A stretch of 64,000 bases of DNA from assembly GCF_001592965.1 (NCBI RefSeq), contig NZ_LRPC01000028.1:310001-374000 (forward strand), written 5' to 3'. The notes below the pieces were generated by a model. The model ran no database searches. It saw only the letters and a list, made by a program, of their open reading frames with translations, and was not told where the DNA came from. Made by a program: the position numbers and the translations under genes. This document shows positions 36,708 to 46,238 of the stretch, in pieces (position 1 is the first letter of the stretch; every line of letters starts with the position of its first letter). Source of the stretch: Roseivirga spongicola (GTDB lineage Bacteria > Bacteroidota > Bacteroidia > Cytophagales > Cyclobacteriaceae).

Positions 36708-37864
36708 TGTGCAAGCGAATGGTAAAGTCTTTCAGTTTGTTGGGCAATTTTATCCCAGGTATAATAAGCTTCTACCTTAGATTTACCCTTTAAGCCCATC
36801 ACTCTAGCCTCATTTCTGTTTCTAGAGAGGTAGTTCATGGCATCTATAAATTGCATTGGTTTATTTGTGGCACATAAAAGGCCATTTTCTCCATGCTGAA
36901 TCGTTTCTTTTATAGAATCTAGGTCAGAAGCAATTACAGGAATACCTTCAGAGTTAGCTTCTAAGAGTACAATGCCTTGCGTTTCATAGAAGCTTGGCAA
37001 AACCAAAGCAGTGTAATAGGGGAGCATGCCATGAATTTCTTCATTGCTATACTCCCCAAGCAGTCTGACTCTGGTCTGTAGCCCTTTTTGGGCTATAATT
37101 TTTTCGATGTTTTCTCTCTCGCTGCCATCACCAATAATATCTAAGTACACGCATGAGTCTACCTGATCCATCAGTTCTACAATTCTAGATATGCCTTTTA
37201 CTGGGTGTAAACGACCTACAAAAAGGAATCTGGCTTCGTTTTTATCTTGCTTAAACCTAGAGTGTCCTAAGCTCTTTACTCCGTTAGAAATTACTTTGAT
37301 GGGTTTTTGAATAGCACGGGCATTTGATAAGTCGTGTTTTAAAGAATTACTAACTGCAACCAAACCGGCAGCACTGTTATAAAGTCTATCTTCTACCTTT
37401 TTTGTAAATGAATGATGAAGTTTATGATTGAGTTGATACCACTTTTTGCCTTTGTTTTCGATGTCAATAAGACCATGAACAGTGTTAACGAGCCTAGACC
37501 TAATGTCTCTGTTGAAGCTTAGCAAATAGCCACTTCTGCCTTGAGCATGGATGATATCGAATGTTTGATGATTCTTTTTAACCCACTTGAAGGCGTACCA
37601 ATTAAAGCTGAACTCTTCGGCAACAATATTTATGGGCTTGATGTAGCGGCCTGGGAAATAAGGGACTTGAATAACGTCTATTCCTTCAATGTTTTTGGTG
37701 TTTACCTTAGAACGGTATGGTCCGCCATTTAGAATGGAAACCTTATGTCCAATAGCAGCTAGGCCTTTAGCCAGCTCCCAAGAGTGGGTCTGAATACCTC
37801 CTTTAAACTGCCAAGGCAAGGTTTTAGAGATAAGTAGAATATTTAGCGACTTATTCGGTTTCAT
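36704..37864 (-). CDS. GT4-family glycosyltransferase
   Basis: 386 aa GT-B enzyme. The N-terminal domain has KTLPWQFKGGIQTHSWELAKGL and the C-terminal domain RFLFVGRLHPVKGI, then GLLCATNK and ETQGIVLLEANSEGIPVIAS, with the retaining-GT4 E-x7-E motif. A cytoplasmic enzyme building the exopolysaccharide repeat unit. Its ATG overlaps the stop of the small membrane protein gene (ATGA). Confidence 0.9.
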   Translation of the reverse strand: MKPNKSLNILLISKTLPWQFKGGIQTHSWELAKGLAAIGHKVSILNGGPYRSKVNTKNIEGIDVIQVPYFPGRYIKPINIVAEEFSFNWYAFKWVKKNHQTFDIIHAQGRSGYLLSFNRDIRSRLVNTVHGLIDIENKGKKWYQLNHKLHHSFTKKVEDRLYNSAAGLVAVSNSLKHDLSNARAIQKPIKVISNGVKSLGHSRFKQDKNEARFLFVGRLHPVKGISRIVELMDQVDSCVYLDIIGDGSERENIEKIIAQKGLQTRVRLLGEYSNEEIHGMLPYYTALVLPSFYETQGIVLLEANSEGIPVIASDLDSIKETIQHGENGLLCATNKPMQFIDAMNYLSRNRNEARVMGLKGKSKVEAYYTWDKIAQQTERLYHSLAQ

Positions 37865-38010
37865 GACTTTTTTTGTTTTTTGAGCTTTTTCAACTCTTTT
37901 AACCTCTTATCTACAGCCAGCTTTTCTTCCCTTTTCGAGAGCATTATACCATATACCAAGGCCATTATGGCTATAGGTAGTACGGCAGGCCATGGCATTC
38001 CCTGAAACAT
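37861..38010 (-). CDS. 49-aa single-helix membrane protein in the exopolysaccharide operon
   Basis: Read from ATG 38010 to TGA 37863: a short N-terminus MFQGMPWP, one helix (about 8-24), then a very basic tail rich in Lys (KELKKLKKQKKS). The start overlaps the preceding glycosyltransferase stop (TAATG) and the stop overlaps the next start (ATGA). Such tight double coupling argues that it is a real gene. No known family recognised; a small accessory or scaffold subunit for a membrane glycosyltransferase is a guess. Confidence 0.7.
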   Translation of the reverse strand: MFQGMPWPAVLPIAIMALVYGIMLSKREEKLAVDKRLKELKKLKKQKKS

Positions 38011-39188
38011 TAGGCTTCTATTAATTCGTGTTTCGTATGAATGAACTCTTGCTTAGACTTTTTCATTTGACTAAGCGATTTAATGGCAGCCCAACCAATT
38101 TTTGGGATGCTCACAAGAATTTTAAGCGATTGCTTAAACAACTGGTCTGTAGGTAGTACAAAAAGATATGAGAGGCTAAGACCTACAAAGGCAATAGTAG
38201 CGGTTACTCCTAAAAACGAAGAGTTCAATAGTATACCGCAAACAACCAAAAGTAATATGGCAAAGGGCGCTACTGCACGCGGGGGTAGCGCTAACTGCAT
38301 AACTTTATGAAAAAAGTCTACATTTCCCTCTGCCAAATTACTTAAGCTTTCACCAAACGATTTTTTGAAGAAGGTATATTGGGCTTCTAGCCATCTTCCT
38401 CTTTGTTTAGTAAAGGCATTGGTCGAGGTTACTTTTTGGTCTAAAACCGCCATATCGGCAGTATAATCTATGAACTCACGCTTTCTGGTGAGAATTAATT
38501 CCATTTCTTTATCGAACCCACCTATGGCTTCGCATTGATTAATTGTAGTCTTGAATAATTCAAAATTGAAAACCATGGCCGAACCCGAAAGCTTAGAAGA
38601 TAAACCTAAACTGTTAGCTCCTTTACAAAGCATTTCGGTATTGGCTGCTTCGGAAAGGCCATCCATTAACGCAGTAGAAGTATTGTTATTGGCTGCTTTT
38701 CTTAACCCCTGAATTGCTCGAGCTCCAGACTGAATCCACTGGTTGGCTTTGAATAAAAAGCCTTTCTCCATTACGTTGTCAGCATCTAATACTACCACCG
38801 CATCGTACCCCTTATCGTATGCTTTAATAGCGCTCTGAAGCGATTTCACCTTGGTGCTTTTTTCGAAACTTACTGAATGGACTTTCGCCCCAAGTTGCTT
38901 CAGCTCCTTTTTGGTTTCATCCTTAAGTTGATCTGCAATAACCACCAAATCGAACTGACCTCTTGGGTACTCATATCTGAGCGACATGTTCTTAGCAGTA
39001 CTATATTTTATAATAGCATCCTCTTTGTAAGCAGGGACTAATACCAAGAAGCGCGTCAAACCATTTTGTACTGGTTGAATATCTTTTGTTTTGTACTTAG
39101 AAGCTACAGCCAATACAAACTGATAGAGTGCTGAAACTGTGAGGTAGATGAGTACTGGAGCAAGTAAGATTTCGAAGAGGGTTTTCAT
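38010..39188 (-). CDS. Membrane GT2 glycosyltransferase
   Basis: 392 aa from ATG 39188, where the membrane helix starts (MKTLFEILLAPVLIYLT); an ATG at 39206 would add six residues. The GT-A domain has FLVLVPAYKEDAII, VVVLDADNVME and KQRGRWLEAQ, the Q-x-x-R-W-type motif of processive-type enzymes. Two to three C-terminal helices (about 300-355) follow. It probably elongates the lipid-linked chain on the inner face of the membrane. Confidence 0.85.
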   Translation of the reverse strand: MKTLFEILLAPVLIYLTVSALYQFVLAVASKYKTKDIQPVQNGLTRFLVLVPAYKEDAIIKYSTAKNMSLRYEYPRGQFDLVVIADQLKDETKKELKQLGAKVHSVSFEKSTKVKSLQSAIKAYDKGYDAVVVLDADNVMEKGFLFKANQWIQSGARAIQGLRKAANNNTSTALMDGLSEAANTEMLCKGANSLGLSSKLSGSAMVFNFELFKTTINQCEAIGGFDKEMELILTRKREFIDYTADMAVLDQKVTSTNAFTKQRGRWLEAQYTFFKKSFGESLSNLAEGNVDFFHKVMQLALPPRAVAPFAILLLVVCGILLNSSFLGVTATIAFVGLSLSYLFVLPTDQLFKQSLKILVSIPKIGWAAIKSLSQMKKSKQEFIHTKHELIEA

Positions 39189-39362
39189 GATCTTATTTTT
39201 AATCAAATGTACCCTGCAAACAGCCCTCTTTCAGGGTATTAAGATGAATGGGAGAAAATCAACGATGAATGAAAAAGGGTAGGCGTTGATTAGTTTATAG
39301 TTCAAAGTTTAACGTGAGCCTTAAGGCCAGCTAATCAGATTGTTATTAAAAGATAGGAGGAA

Positions 39363-40844
39363 TTATGATTTAAGCTTGGATGCTTTTTTTACCGACTTCA
39401 GCCATTCTTTTTGGTCACGTTCGGCAATCAGGAAAATGAAAGGAATGGCAAAATTGAGGATAATCCCTGTTGGCATTTGAATAAGCACCTGATTACCATA
39501 GCTAGCCAGTATGGCACCAGCGAACATAGCATATAATGCCGAGGCTTGTGTTCGATGTTTCTCGCTCCTCATACTCATTATTTTATGACCTCCATAGCCA
39601 AGTGTAAAGCCCAAAATAACTAAGTGAAAAGTGAGCCCGACAGGTCCGGTCTCTGCCCATATTTTTACAAACCAGCTATCTGTGGCAGTATTGGCCATTA
39701 GCGAGTCTGGGTTGAATCTTGCACCCCAAAAACCTGCTGTTCCAATACCTCCGCCAAATGGTCTAGAAGCCAGGTAGCGGGCAAAAGTCTTTTGGTTTTC
39801 TAGCCGAACGCTGAGTGATTTGTTTTCAGGATCTAACGCTGTTCTCATACGCCTCACTTGTTCCACTCCCTGAAACATAAAGGTGTATTTCAGAATTACG
39901 AACACTAAAATCATTCCGCTAAAGCCAGCGACCAGAATTCTAAAGTTTTTAATGAGAATTAGGTAGGCAATGCCACCGGCTAACGGTACGGCTAATGCAC
40001 CTCTAGTGCCTGAAATGGCGAATCCGAGCAAGAAGATAACTGCGAAAACGAGGTATTTGAATTTCTTTATTCCTTTGTATGGGCCCATGAACATGATGGC
40101 GCACATTAATGACATCATGGCCTGCGATGCACCGAAACTTCCTGCATCTGAATAAAAAGAAAATACCCTGAGTACTCCGTGTAGTACATGTTCCTCGTGA
40201 TGTTCTTCAGCATAAAGCCAATGATCTTCAGCGGCATCGGTACCCAAAATCTGCTGCTTAAAGCCCCAAATAGTGCCTATTAATGAGAAGTATATTAATA
40301 ATCTAATGAACTTCTCTAGATCTTCTTCTTCTCTGAAAAAGAGAAAAATTAACGGGATGGTAAGTGCTTGGTAAAAACCAATACCGCGCATAGCATAAAA
40401 CCATGCAATCAGTCCGTTGCCACTTGGGTTGACTATCTCAAACACTAAAAACAGCATCCAAGCTGTATAGAGAATAGCAATTGGGTTTCTGAGGTATTTC
40501 CAATTAGGATTAACTTTTTTATTAAGAATTACGCTGAGCCAAGAAAGAGCAAGTAAAATATCTACCAAAAGCCCCCAAGGGCCAGGTACATATCGAGCTA
40601 TGCCAGCGCCAAAAAACGCTATTATAATATTACCCCAAACTCCGAGCTTAGGGTTGTTCCAAATAATGGAAAGCACAACTAGAGAAATGGGTAAACCAAG
40701 AAGGAGTGCTCCTCCAATAATTCCTAAAAACTTGAACAGCAGAAAGCTTACACCCAGAATACCAATCATTAGTATCCAGCCTACTGGCGTAGATAAAATG
40801 GAAGCACCGCTAAATTGTGCAGTTATGGTTTCCTTGCTATTCAT
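39363..40844 (-). CDS. Wzy-like polysaccharide polymerase / O-antigen-ligase-family protein
   Basis: 493 aa with about 11 hydrophobic segments and a large loop at about 325-400, the layout of the O-antigen ligase/Wzy superfamily. Loop residues such as ARYLASRPFGGGIGTAGFWG resemble the R-P-x-G-x-G pattern of this family. It would polymerise flipped repeat units in the periplasm. It is separated from the downstream gene by 174 bp and from the upstream gene by 321 bp, so it may have its own promoter. Confidence 0.83.
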   Translation of the reverse strand: MNSKETITAQFSGASILSTPVGWILMIGILGVSFLLFKFLGIIGGALLLGLPISLVVLSIIWNNPKLGVWGNIIIAFFGAGIARYVPGPWGLLVDILLALSWLSVILNKKVNPNWKYLRNPIAILYTAWMLFLVFEIVNPSGNGLIAWFYAMRGIGFYQALTIPLIFLFFREEEDLEKFIRLLIYFSLIGTIWGFKQQILGTDAAEDHWLYAEEHHEEHVLHGVLRVFSFYSDAGSFGASQAMMSLMCAIMFMGPYKGIKKFKYLVFAVIFLLGFAISGTRGALAVPLAGGIAYLILIKNFRILVAGFSGMILVFVILKYTFMFQGVEQVRRMRTALDPENKSLSVRLENQKTFARYLASRPFGGGIGTAGFWGARFNPDSLMANTATDSWFVKIWAETGPVGLTFHLVILGFTLGYGGHKIMSMRSEKHRTQASALYAMFAGAILASYGNQVLIQMPTGIILNFAIPFIFLIAERDQKEWLKSVKKASKLKS

Positions 40845-41165
40845 CGAAGCAAAGGTGCCAAGTCTGGAGCGTAGTTTTTTTTAGAATCGGTGAATTGACA
40901 AGGATCTTCGATGAGTAACCGCTGAATCAGATAATTGGTGAATCAGAAGTTCTGGAGGGTAGTAGGCTTATTTGGCGGCATTCAGGGCGAAGAATCTTCT
41001 GATTAACTTTTATCTCTGGAGATTCTTCGGTCGTATATTTCTGATTATCATCAAAATATACTTCCTCCGAATGATGGTTAAGAGGCAATCACCTTTAATG
41101 CTGAAAGGATTTTGAATACATCAGTTACCAAAATTTATGGTTGAGGTATAATCTATTCTTTGTAA
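40845..41165. other. 321-bp intergenic region with a palindromic repeat core
   Basis: No gene seen. A 10-bp inverted repeat CGAAGAATCT (40988-40997) and AGATTCTTCG (41020-41029) closes a 22-nt loop. The same core occurs in the element at 61803-61925, so this looks like a fragment of a dispersed intergenic repeat. The region probably also holds a promoter for the Wzy gene. Confidence 0.55.
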
Positions 41166-42293
41166 TCAAATAGCCTCAGCAAACTCTCTTGCTCTGTTTG
41201 CCCAAGAATTTTGTTTGGCAAACTCAACTCTCTTCTGAGTTTTTATTCTAGAATTATATCTGATGGATCTTTTAATGGCTTTTAGGAATTCTTCTCGACC
41301 ATCGGCTATTTCTGCAACTTTAGAAAAGTCAGATAAATCGGAGAAGTTGGAGGCCACCACAGGTTTACCCATGGCCAGATACTCATTGATTTTCAATGGA
41401 TAAATGGCTGCAGTAAGCTTAGATTTTACAAATGGAATAAGCCCTACATCAAAGTTCTGAATTTTGTCTGGGAGCATGTGTTGCTCTATCGAACCCAAGA
41501 AACTGACATTGTTTGGCAGGGGAGGAAGCTCCGTTCTTACAGGGCCGTAAAACTCAAAATTATACTCAGGTAAATTTTCTGCGCAGTAGCTGATCAACTC
41601 AAAGTCTATTCTTTTGTCTACTGCTCCAACATAACCAATAGTGTTACCTTTAGACTTCTCGTTATGAGATGCCAGAAATATATCGAGATTCACTCCATTT
41701 GGAATAAACTTTACTTGCTTGGCCAGTGGTAACTTGTTGCTCTGTAAAGTTGTACTTGTGCAAATAACTTCGTCTACCAAAGGCATGTAAATTTCTTCAT
41801 AGTGCGTTCCATGTTTTCCTGACCAATCAGTGCCAGAAATTTCATCGTAGCAATAATAGATGCTCTTCTTAGGACTGAAGAATTTGCGAGTATGATAACC
41901 GAAAATAGGGTTAAATGCATTGATAAGCGTGTACTCCTCAACGCCTAACTTTTTGAGCTGAGATTTAATGCTGCGGCCAACAATTCGGCTGTTCAACTTA
42001 GCTGCCCAGTCATATAGTTTTGCAGATTTTATCCAGTTAATAGGAAGCACAGGAGGGGTAGAAATCAGCTCTATTTCTCCATGATCTGTTATTTGATTTC
42101 TTATTCGGCTGCCTGTGCCTAAAATGTTTTTTACTGGAGCAAACTTATTGAAGAAGAGGTCTTTGATAGTATAGTGATAATCTATCATGATGACCCTGTG
42201 GTCTTTACTGAGCTGCTTTAACAGCTCAATAGTAGATTTGATGTAAGGCGTGTCCCAGGCAGGAAAACTATGACAAACTATTACCTTCTTCAT
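41166..42293 (-). CDS. GT4-like glycosyltransferase
   Basis: 375 aa GT-B protein. N-terminal VIVCHSFPAWDTPYI; C-terminal domain with VKFIPNGVNLDIF, IGYVGAVDKRIDF, FDVGLIPF and LKINEYLAMGKPVVAS. The latter is the acceptor/donor site region of GT4-like enzymes. It overlaps the Wzc-like gene by 4 bp, so both are co-translated. Confidence 0.85.
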   Translation of the reverse strand: MKKVIVCHSFPAWDTPYIKSTIELLKQLSKDHRVIMIDYHYTIKDLFFNKFAPVKNILGTGSRIRNQITDHGEIELISTPPVLPINWIKSAKLYDWAAKLNSRIVGRSIKSQLKKLGVEEYTLINAFNPIFGYHTRKFFSPKKSIYYCYDEISGTDWSGKHGTHYEEIYMPLVDEVICTSTTLQSNKLPLAKQVKFIPNGVNLDIFLASHNEKSKGNTIGYVGAVDKRIDFELISYCAENLPEYNFEFYGPVRTELPPLPNNVSFLGSIEQHMLPDKIQNFDVGLIPFVKSKLTAAIYPLKINEYLAMGKPVVASNFSDLSDFSKVAEIADGREEFLKAIKRSIRYNSRIKTQKRVEFAKQNSWANRAREFAEAI

Positions 42294-44353
42294 ATCGATG
42301 CTGGTTTGAATCCTTGAGTCAAAAGTCTTTTTACAAACATTCTGAGCTTGCTTCGCTTCTTTGGAATATCTCCAACTATTTCTTCCATTACCTCAGTAGT
42401 AACAGCGTTTAAGAAGAGTATAGGCTTTTTGCCAGCTAGTTTTTTATACACCTTTAAACTGTGCTTATCTGAAGCTGTCCATTTTCTATTAGCTCTGGCC
42501 ACCAAAATGTGTACATCGCCTTCAGTTACCACTTCTTCTTTGTATGGTTTGAAGATAATTGGCCCTAATTCTTCAAAAATGAACTCTGGGTCATTCTCAT
42601 CCATTATGGTAGGGAAGTGCTTCTTGATTTTTTCAATGATGTAAGATTTACCTTCTCCATATTGAGTGCTGAAAAGTATAATCTTTTTAGGTCTGCTTTC
42701 TCCCTTAACCTCAGCCCTTAATTCTTGAATAAAGTGATTAAGTGCATGTTTGTTCAAACCTTCGAAGTTGATTTTATTGATCTGCTTTTTTCGAACTCTA
42801 GGCAAAATTCCGCCTAGTTTAAGGCCTGTTTGGTCACAAGCTCTTTCAGGTCTTTTTAAGGTGCTGTCTAGCAATTCCATTCCTACAATTACCGCAGTAG
42901 GTAAAATGGCTCCCACCATGAAGGCAAGAATCACCATCATCATTCGCTTAGATTTCTCTGGCTTAATAGGGTAGTACGGAGCGTCTATCACTTTAATGTT
43001 GGAAGACATCATCATACTGTACTTATGTAGCCGGGCTTGGTTAAAGCTATGTAGGTTCTCTAAATACTCGCTTTCAGCAACATCTATTTCTCTTTCCAAC
43101 CGGCTTAAGGTTGAGCCTAGTGGAGCAAAGCGATCGTAGATTCTTTCATATTCTTCTTGTCTGGCTTCCATAACGGTAAGCTTTGCAGCAGACTCTTCTT
43201 TGATAATGGTGTAATTGAGCCATTGAGTAAGGATGTCTCTAGTTTCTACACCTTCTGGAGTTTGGTTTACAAAGAAAAGATCGCTTGCAGTGTTAGACAT
43301 TTGCCCCTTTAAGGAGTCTATTTTATTGTTCAGAATAGCTTTTTGAGTAATAACCTCAGGACTAGGAATGGAGTCCGTAATTAACTCTAAGCTGGCCAAT
43401 TCTGCACTGTATTTAGAGATTACCTCTCGGCTATCGGCCAATTTTGTTTGGAGGCTAGCCAGGATTGACTTGTCGGCAACATCGTTTTCAATTTTAACTA
43501 ATGCCGATTTTGCACCCGCTAAAACTTTTAGTTCTTCTTGATACTGTTTGTCTAGCTCCTCCTTATTACCAGAGATAAATCTGGTTTGCTCATAGTAGTT
43601 AATGATTTTGTTGTTTACTCTGAATTTTAAAAGTGCGTCTTCTGCTTCTTGCAACTTTGCGGAAGATTTGTTTACCGCAGACTGGAAAAATTCAATTACA
43701 GAATCGCTTTGACCTTCTTTAATATTCTTCTGCTTCGACATAAATATGCCGGTTAGCAACTCTAACGTTTTCTGGCTTAAGTATGGATCTACCGAAGTGT
43801 ATTCCATACGGATCATATCACTATTACCTTCTCTGGTTACTATTAGGTTTTCTAACTGCTCTATGCCAAAGAATTCATTTTTAGAATTGGCAATAAGGTA
43901 TACCTCGTTGAACTGATCTTTTTCTCTCATTCTTACGAGCTTCTCGTAAATCGAGATCTCAGAGTCGGCATCAGTAATGTTAATATCTAAATGTTCAATA
44001 GTCTCCTCAAAGTACTCTCTGTTATCAGGTAGTATTCTGAGTTCTTCATTTCTTTTAGCCAATAATAAGTGAGCCATTAACTTGGCAGATAGCTCTTTAT
44101 TGGTCTCGTAAGAGGTGGCTAAGTTGATAAGGTTTTCAAGCTCGTTGTTGGTCTTTGCATAATCTACTCTTCCACTTGAGTTACTCTCTATGCTGTAGCC
44201 CGAAATTAAACCAGTATTCAGGAGGGTATGAGTGTTATACTCCTTCTTGCCATCCTTAGTGCTGTAGAAAACCAAGCAAGCAAGTACTATGGCTGTTCCG
44301 GCAATAAAGTGGAAGTAGCGAACCAGCAGTCTTACAATTTCTACGATAGTCAT
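42290..44353 (-). CDS. Wzc-like polysaccharide copolymerase with a degenerate tyrosine-kinase domain
   Basis: 687 aa. Helix 1 at about 13-30, a long periplasmic coiled-coil region (about 200-445), a second helix at about 465-488 after PIKPEKSKRMMM, then a cytoplasmic domain of about 200 residues. That domain keeps a Walker-A-like STQYGEGKSYI, but I find no Walker A' (LLVDxD-type), no clear Walker B and no C-terminal tyrosine cluster. Wzc proteins set chain length and link to the outer-membrane exporter; this one probably lost autokinase activity. Between a GT4-like gene and the TolC-like gene. Confidence 0.82.
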   Translation of the reverse strand: MTIVEIVRLLVRYFHFIAGTAIVLACLVFYSTKDGKKEYNTHTLLNTGLISGYSIESNSSGRVDYAKTNNELENLINLATSYETNKELSAKLMAHLLLAKRNEELRILPDNREYFEETIEHLDINITDADSEISIYEKLVRMREKDQFNEVYLIANSKNEFFGIEQLENLIVTREGNSDMIRMEYTSVDPYLSQKTLELLTGIFMSKQKNIKEGQSDSVIEFFQSAVNKSSAKLQEAEDALLKFRVNNKIINYYEQTRFISGNKEELDKQYQEELKVLAGAKSALVKIENDVADKSILASLQTKLADSREVISKYSAELASLELITDSIPSPEVITQKAILNNKIDSLKGQMSNTASDLFFVNQTPEGVETRDILTQWLNYTIIKEESAAKLTVMEARQEEYERIYDRFAPLGSTLSRLEREIDVAESEYLENLHSFNQARLHKYSMMMSSNIKVIDAPYYPIKPEKSKRMMMVILAFMVGAILPTAVIVGMELLDSTLKRPERACDQTGLKLGGILPRVRKKQINKINFEGLNKHALNHFIQELRAEVKGESRPKKIILFSTQYGEGKSYIIEKIKKHFPTIMDENDPEFIFEELGPIIFKPYKEEVVTEGDVHILVARANRKWTASDKHSLKVYKKLAGKKPILFLNAVTTEVMEEIVGDIPKKRSKLRMFVKRLLTQGFKPASI

Positions 44354-44356
44354 GGC

Positions 44357-45073
44357 TTACTTAAGGATTTCTTCTCCAACAATGGTTTTCAAGGTAGTGT
44401 AGGCTAACCAAGCTTCATTCTTAGCTTTTTCGAACTCTAGCTTTGAAGAGAAGTTCGATTCGATGGCCATTCTGTATTGCTCTAGCGGAAGTTTTCCGGA
44501 CTTAAAGTAGCCTTCGGCAACGGTTAGAGACATCTCGTTAGACTCTACCACTTCAGCCTGCAATTCAATAGATTTAATGTAGTGTTTTAGGTCTGAGTAG
44601 AGCTTCACAATCTCTTTTTTGATCAGCTCTTCTTCAGACTCTTGTTCGTAGTCTAACTTTTCGATTTCAAGTTGTTGAATCTTGATCTCGTGTTTTCTTG
44701 AACTTACTTCGGTGAAAGGAAGTCTTAAATTTAGTCCTACATTATATGTTACGTTTTGTCTAGATAAGTAAGTAACTCGTGTACCACTTTGGTCGCCCAC
44801 AAGTTGGTCAGACATAATGCCGTTTCCATAATTTACTCCGGCAGCTAATGACACATGCTGTAACCACTTTTTTCTTTTCATGGCTATCTCCTGGTCAGTT
44901 TGCAACTGAGAAATTTCTAAAGCCTTAATTGAAGAAGACTTTCCAATGGCCACGGCCATCAGCTCCTCAACTGGTCTAAGGTTTTCTACCTTAAGTTGAG
45001 TTGCCGTTGTCTGCGAAAAACTCAGCCCTGTGAAGGACATTAGCGCGATAAGGATTGTGGTTAACTTTTTCAT
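44357..45073 (-). CDS. Half-length TolC/outer-membrane-efflux-like protein
   Basis: 238 aa, about half the normal TolC length of 400-480. Signal peptide about 1-20 (LSFSQ), then one outer-membrane-factor unit: helix VEELMAVAIGKSSSIKALEISQLQ, a beta part with GVNYGNG and NVGLNLRLPF, then a long helix SSRKHEIKIQQLEIEKLDYEQ and GYFKSGKLPLEQYRMA. It sits 3 bp before the Wzc-like gene where a Wza gene would be expected, so it may form or help form the outer-membrane exit. No frameshift signs; the gene ends cleanly. Confidence 0.75.
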   Translation of the reverse strand: MKKLTTILIALMSFTGLSFSQTTATQLKVENLRPVEELMAVAIGKSSSIKALEISQLQTDQEIAMKRKKWLQHVSLAAGVNYGNGIMSDQLVGDQSGTRVTYLSRQNVTYNVGLNLRLPFTEVSSRKHEIKIQQLEIEKLDYEQESEEELIKKEIVKLYSDLKHYIKSIELQAEVVESNEMSLTVAEGYFKSGKLPLEQYRMAIESNFSSKLEFEKAKNEAWLAYTTLKTIVGEEILK

Positions 45074-45074
45074 C

Positions 45075-46235
45075 TTACTGTTCTGTTTTCACTAACCTTT
45101 TACTGATTCGGCTCTTGATTTTTTCAAGGATTTGCTGAAAGCCGTCTTTCTTCATAAAAGGTCTTTCGATGACCGTGTAAAAGATTATACTGCTAAGTAA
45201 GATGATAGGCAGGGTAATAATGAGTGATATCGTTAGACCTGAGAAATATGTCGTTGAATAACCAATTCTATCGATAAGTGAATAAATGAGTTCTAGTAGA
45301 GGAAGGTGGGTTAAGTAGATGGTATAACACATACCACCGATAACTGGTATCCATTTATAAGACAGTATTTGAGGTACAATTTTCCCTTTTAGGGTACTTA
45401 TAAAGAAGCCCATTAAGGCCGTAGAAAAGAGCAATGCTTTTTCAAGATCGTCTGTCCAGGTGAACATCATCATAATAATAGTTGCCACTCCAAGAATGTC
45501 GTATAAGTAGGCTTTTTTGTTGACCCAATTTTTAGAGTGAACGAATAGATCTGCGGCCAATAGCCCCACTAAAAAGTGCTGAAGTTGCCCTAAGATTGAC
45601 GCTCTGAATGGCTGGTATTGAAAGCCAAACACATGCTGGAATACTATGAATAAAATGATAAGGGCGGCTAGAAAAATTCTTCTGAATGAAAGGTCTTTCT
45701 GGTTGAAGTATAGAATAGCTAGAAAAGGCGCTATAATGTAGTATTGAATTTCAACTTCAAGCGACCAGGCCACCGGATTGATTACAGGGAATTCAGCGTA
45801 TACAATATTGTGAACATAGAAAATACTGCTGAAGTAATGGCCTGCCATTTCTCCAACACCCATACCCGATTTAATAATAAAGATGATGGCAAAAAGGCTC
45901 ATCCAGAAAATGTAAGGAGGCTCGAGCCTTTCTAACCTCCTTGTGAAGTACTTTTTATAACTGAAAGTATAGCCACTTTTAGCAAAAGGAAGTGCTAGAA
46001 CAAAACCACTTAGTGCGAAGAAAATCATAACTCCAATGGCGCCTCTACTAATCAGATAGTTGAGTTGTTCATTGAGTCCGGTTAGGTTTTCTTCTCCATA
46101 AACATACCTGAGAAATCTTTCATTGGCATGTAGAATAACCACAGGTAAAATGGCCACAAACCGTATTCCGTCTACAAAAGGTATGTAAGAACGGCCCGAA
46201 TTGGGTCTTTTTAGGTTTTGTAACAGCTTTTTCAT
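45075..46235 (-). CDS. Acyltransferase-3-family membrane protein
   Basis: 386 aa with about 10 membrane segments. It begins YIPFVDGIRFVAILPVVILHANERF, containing the conserved His of the family, and has FFALSGFVLALPF, RRLERLEPPYIFW and NPVAWSLEVEIQYY. Such enzymes O-acetylate or otherwise acylate extracellular polysaccharides. One base separates it from the TolC-like gene; 3 bp from the sugar transferase upstream. Confidence 0.9.
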   Translation of the reverse strand: MKKLLQNLKRPNSGRSYIPFVDGIRFVAILPVVILHANERFLRYVYGEENLTGLNEQLNYLISRGAIGVMIFFALSGFVLALPFAKSGYTFSYKKYFTRRLERLEPPYIFWMSLFAIIFIIKSGMGVGEMAGHYFSSIFYVHNIVYAEFPVINPVAWSLEVEIQYYIIAPFLAILYFNQKDLSFRRIFLAALIILFIVFQHVFGFQYQPFRASILGQLQHFLVGLLAADLFVHSKNWVNKKAYLYDILGVATIIMMMFTWTDDLEKALLFSTALMGFFISTLKGKIVPQILSYKWIPVIGGMCYTIYLTHLPLLELIYSLIDRIGYSTTYFSGLTISLIITLPIILLSSIIFYTVIERPFMKKDGFQQILEKIKSRISKRLVKTEQ

Positions 46236-46238
46236 GGC

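Noticed and set aside
44357-45073. TolC gene truncated by frameshift
   Set aside because: The adjacent gene starts 3 bp away with its own domains and no remaining TolC-like sequence is readable in other frames nearby, so a genuine short gene is more likely.
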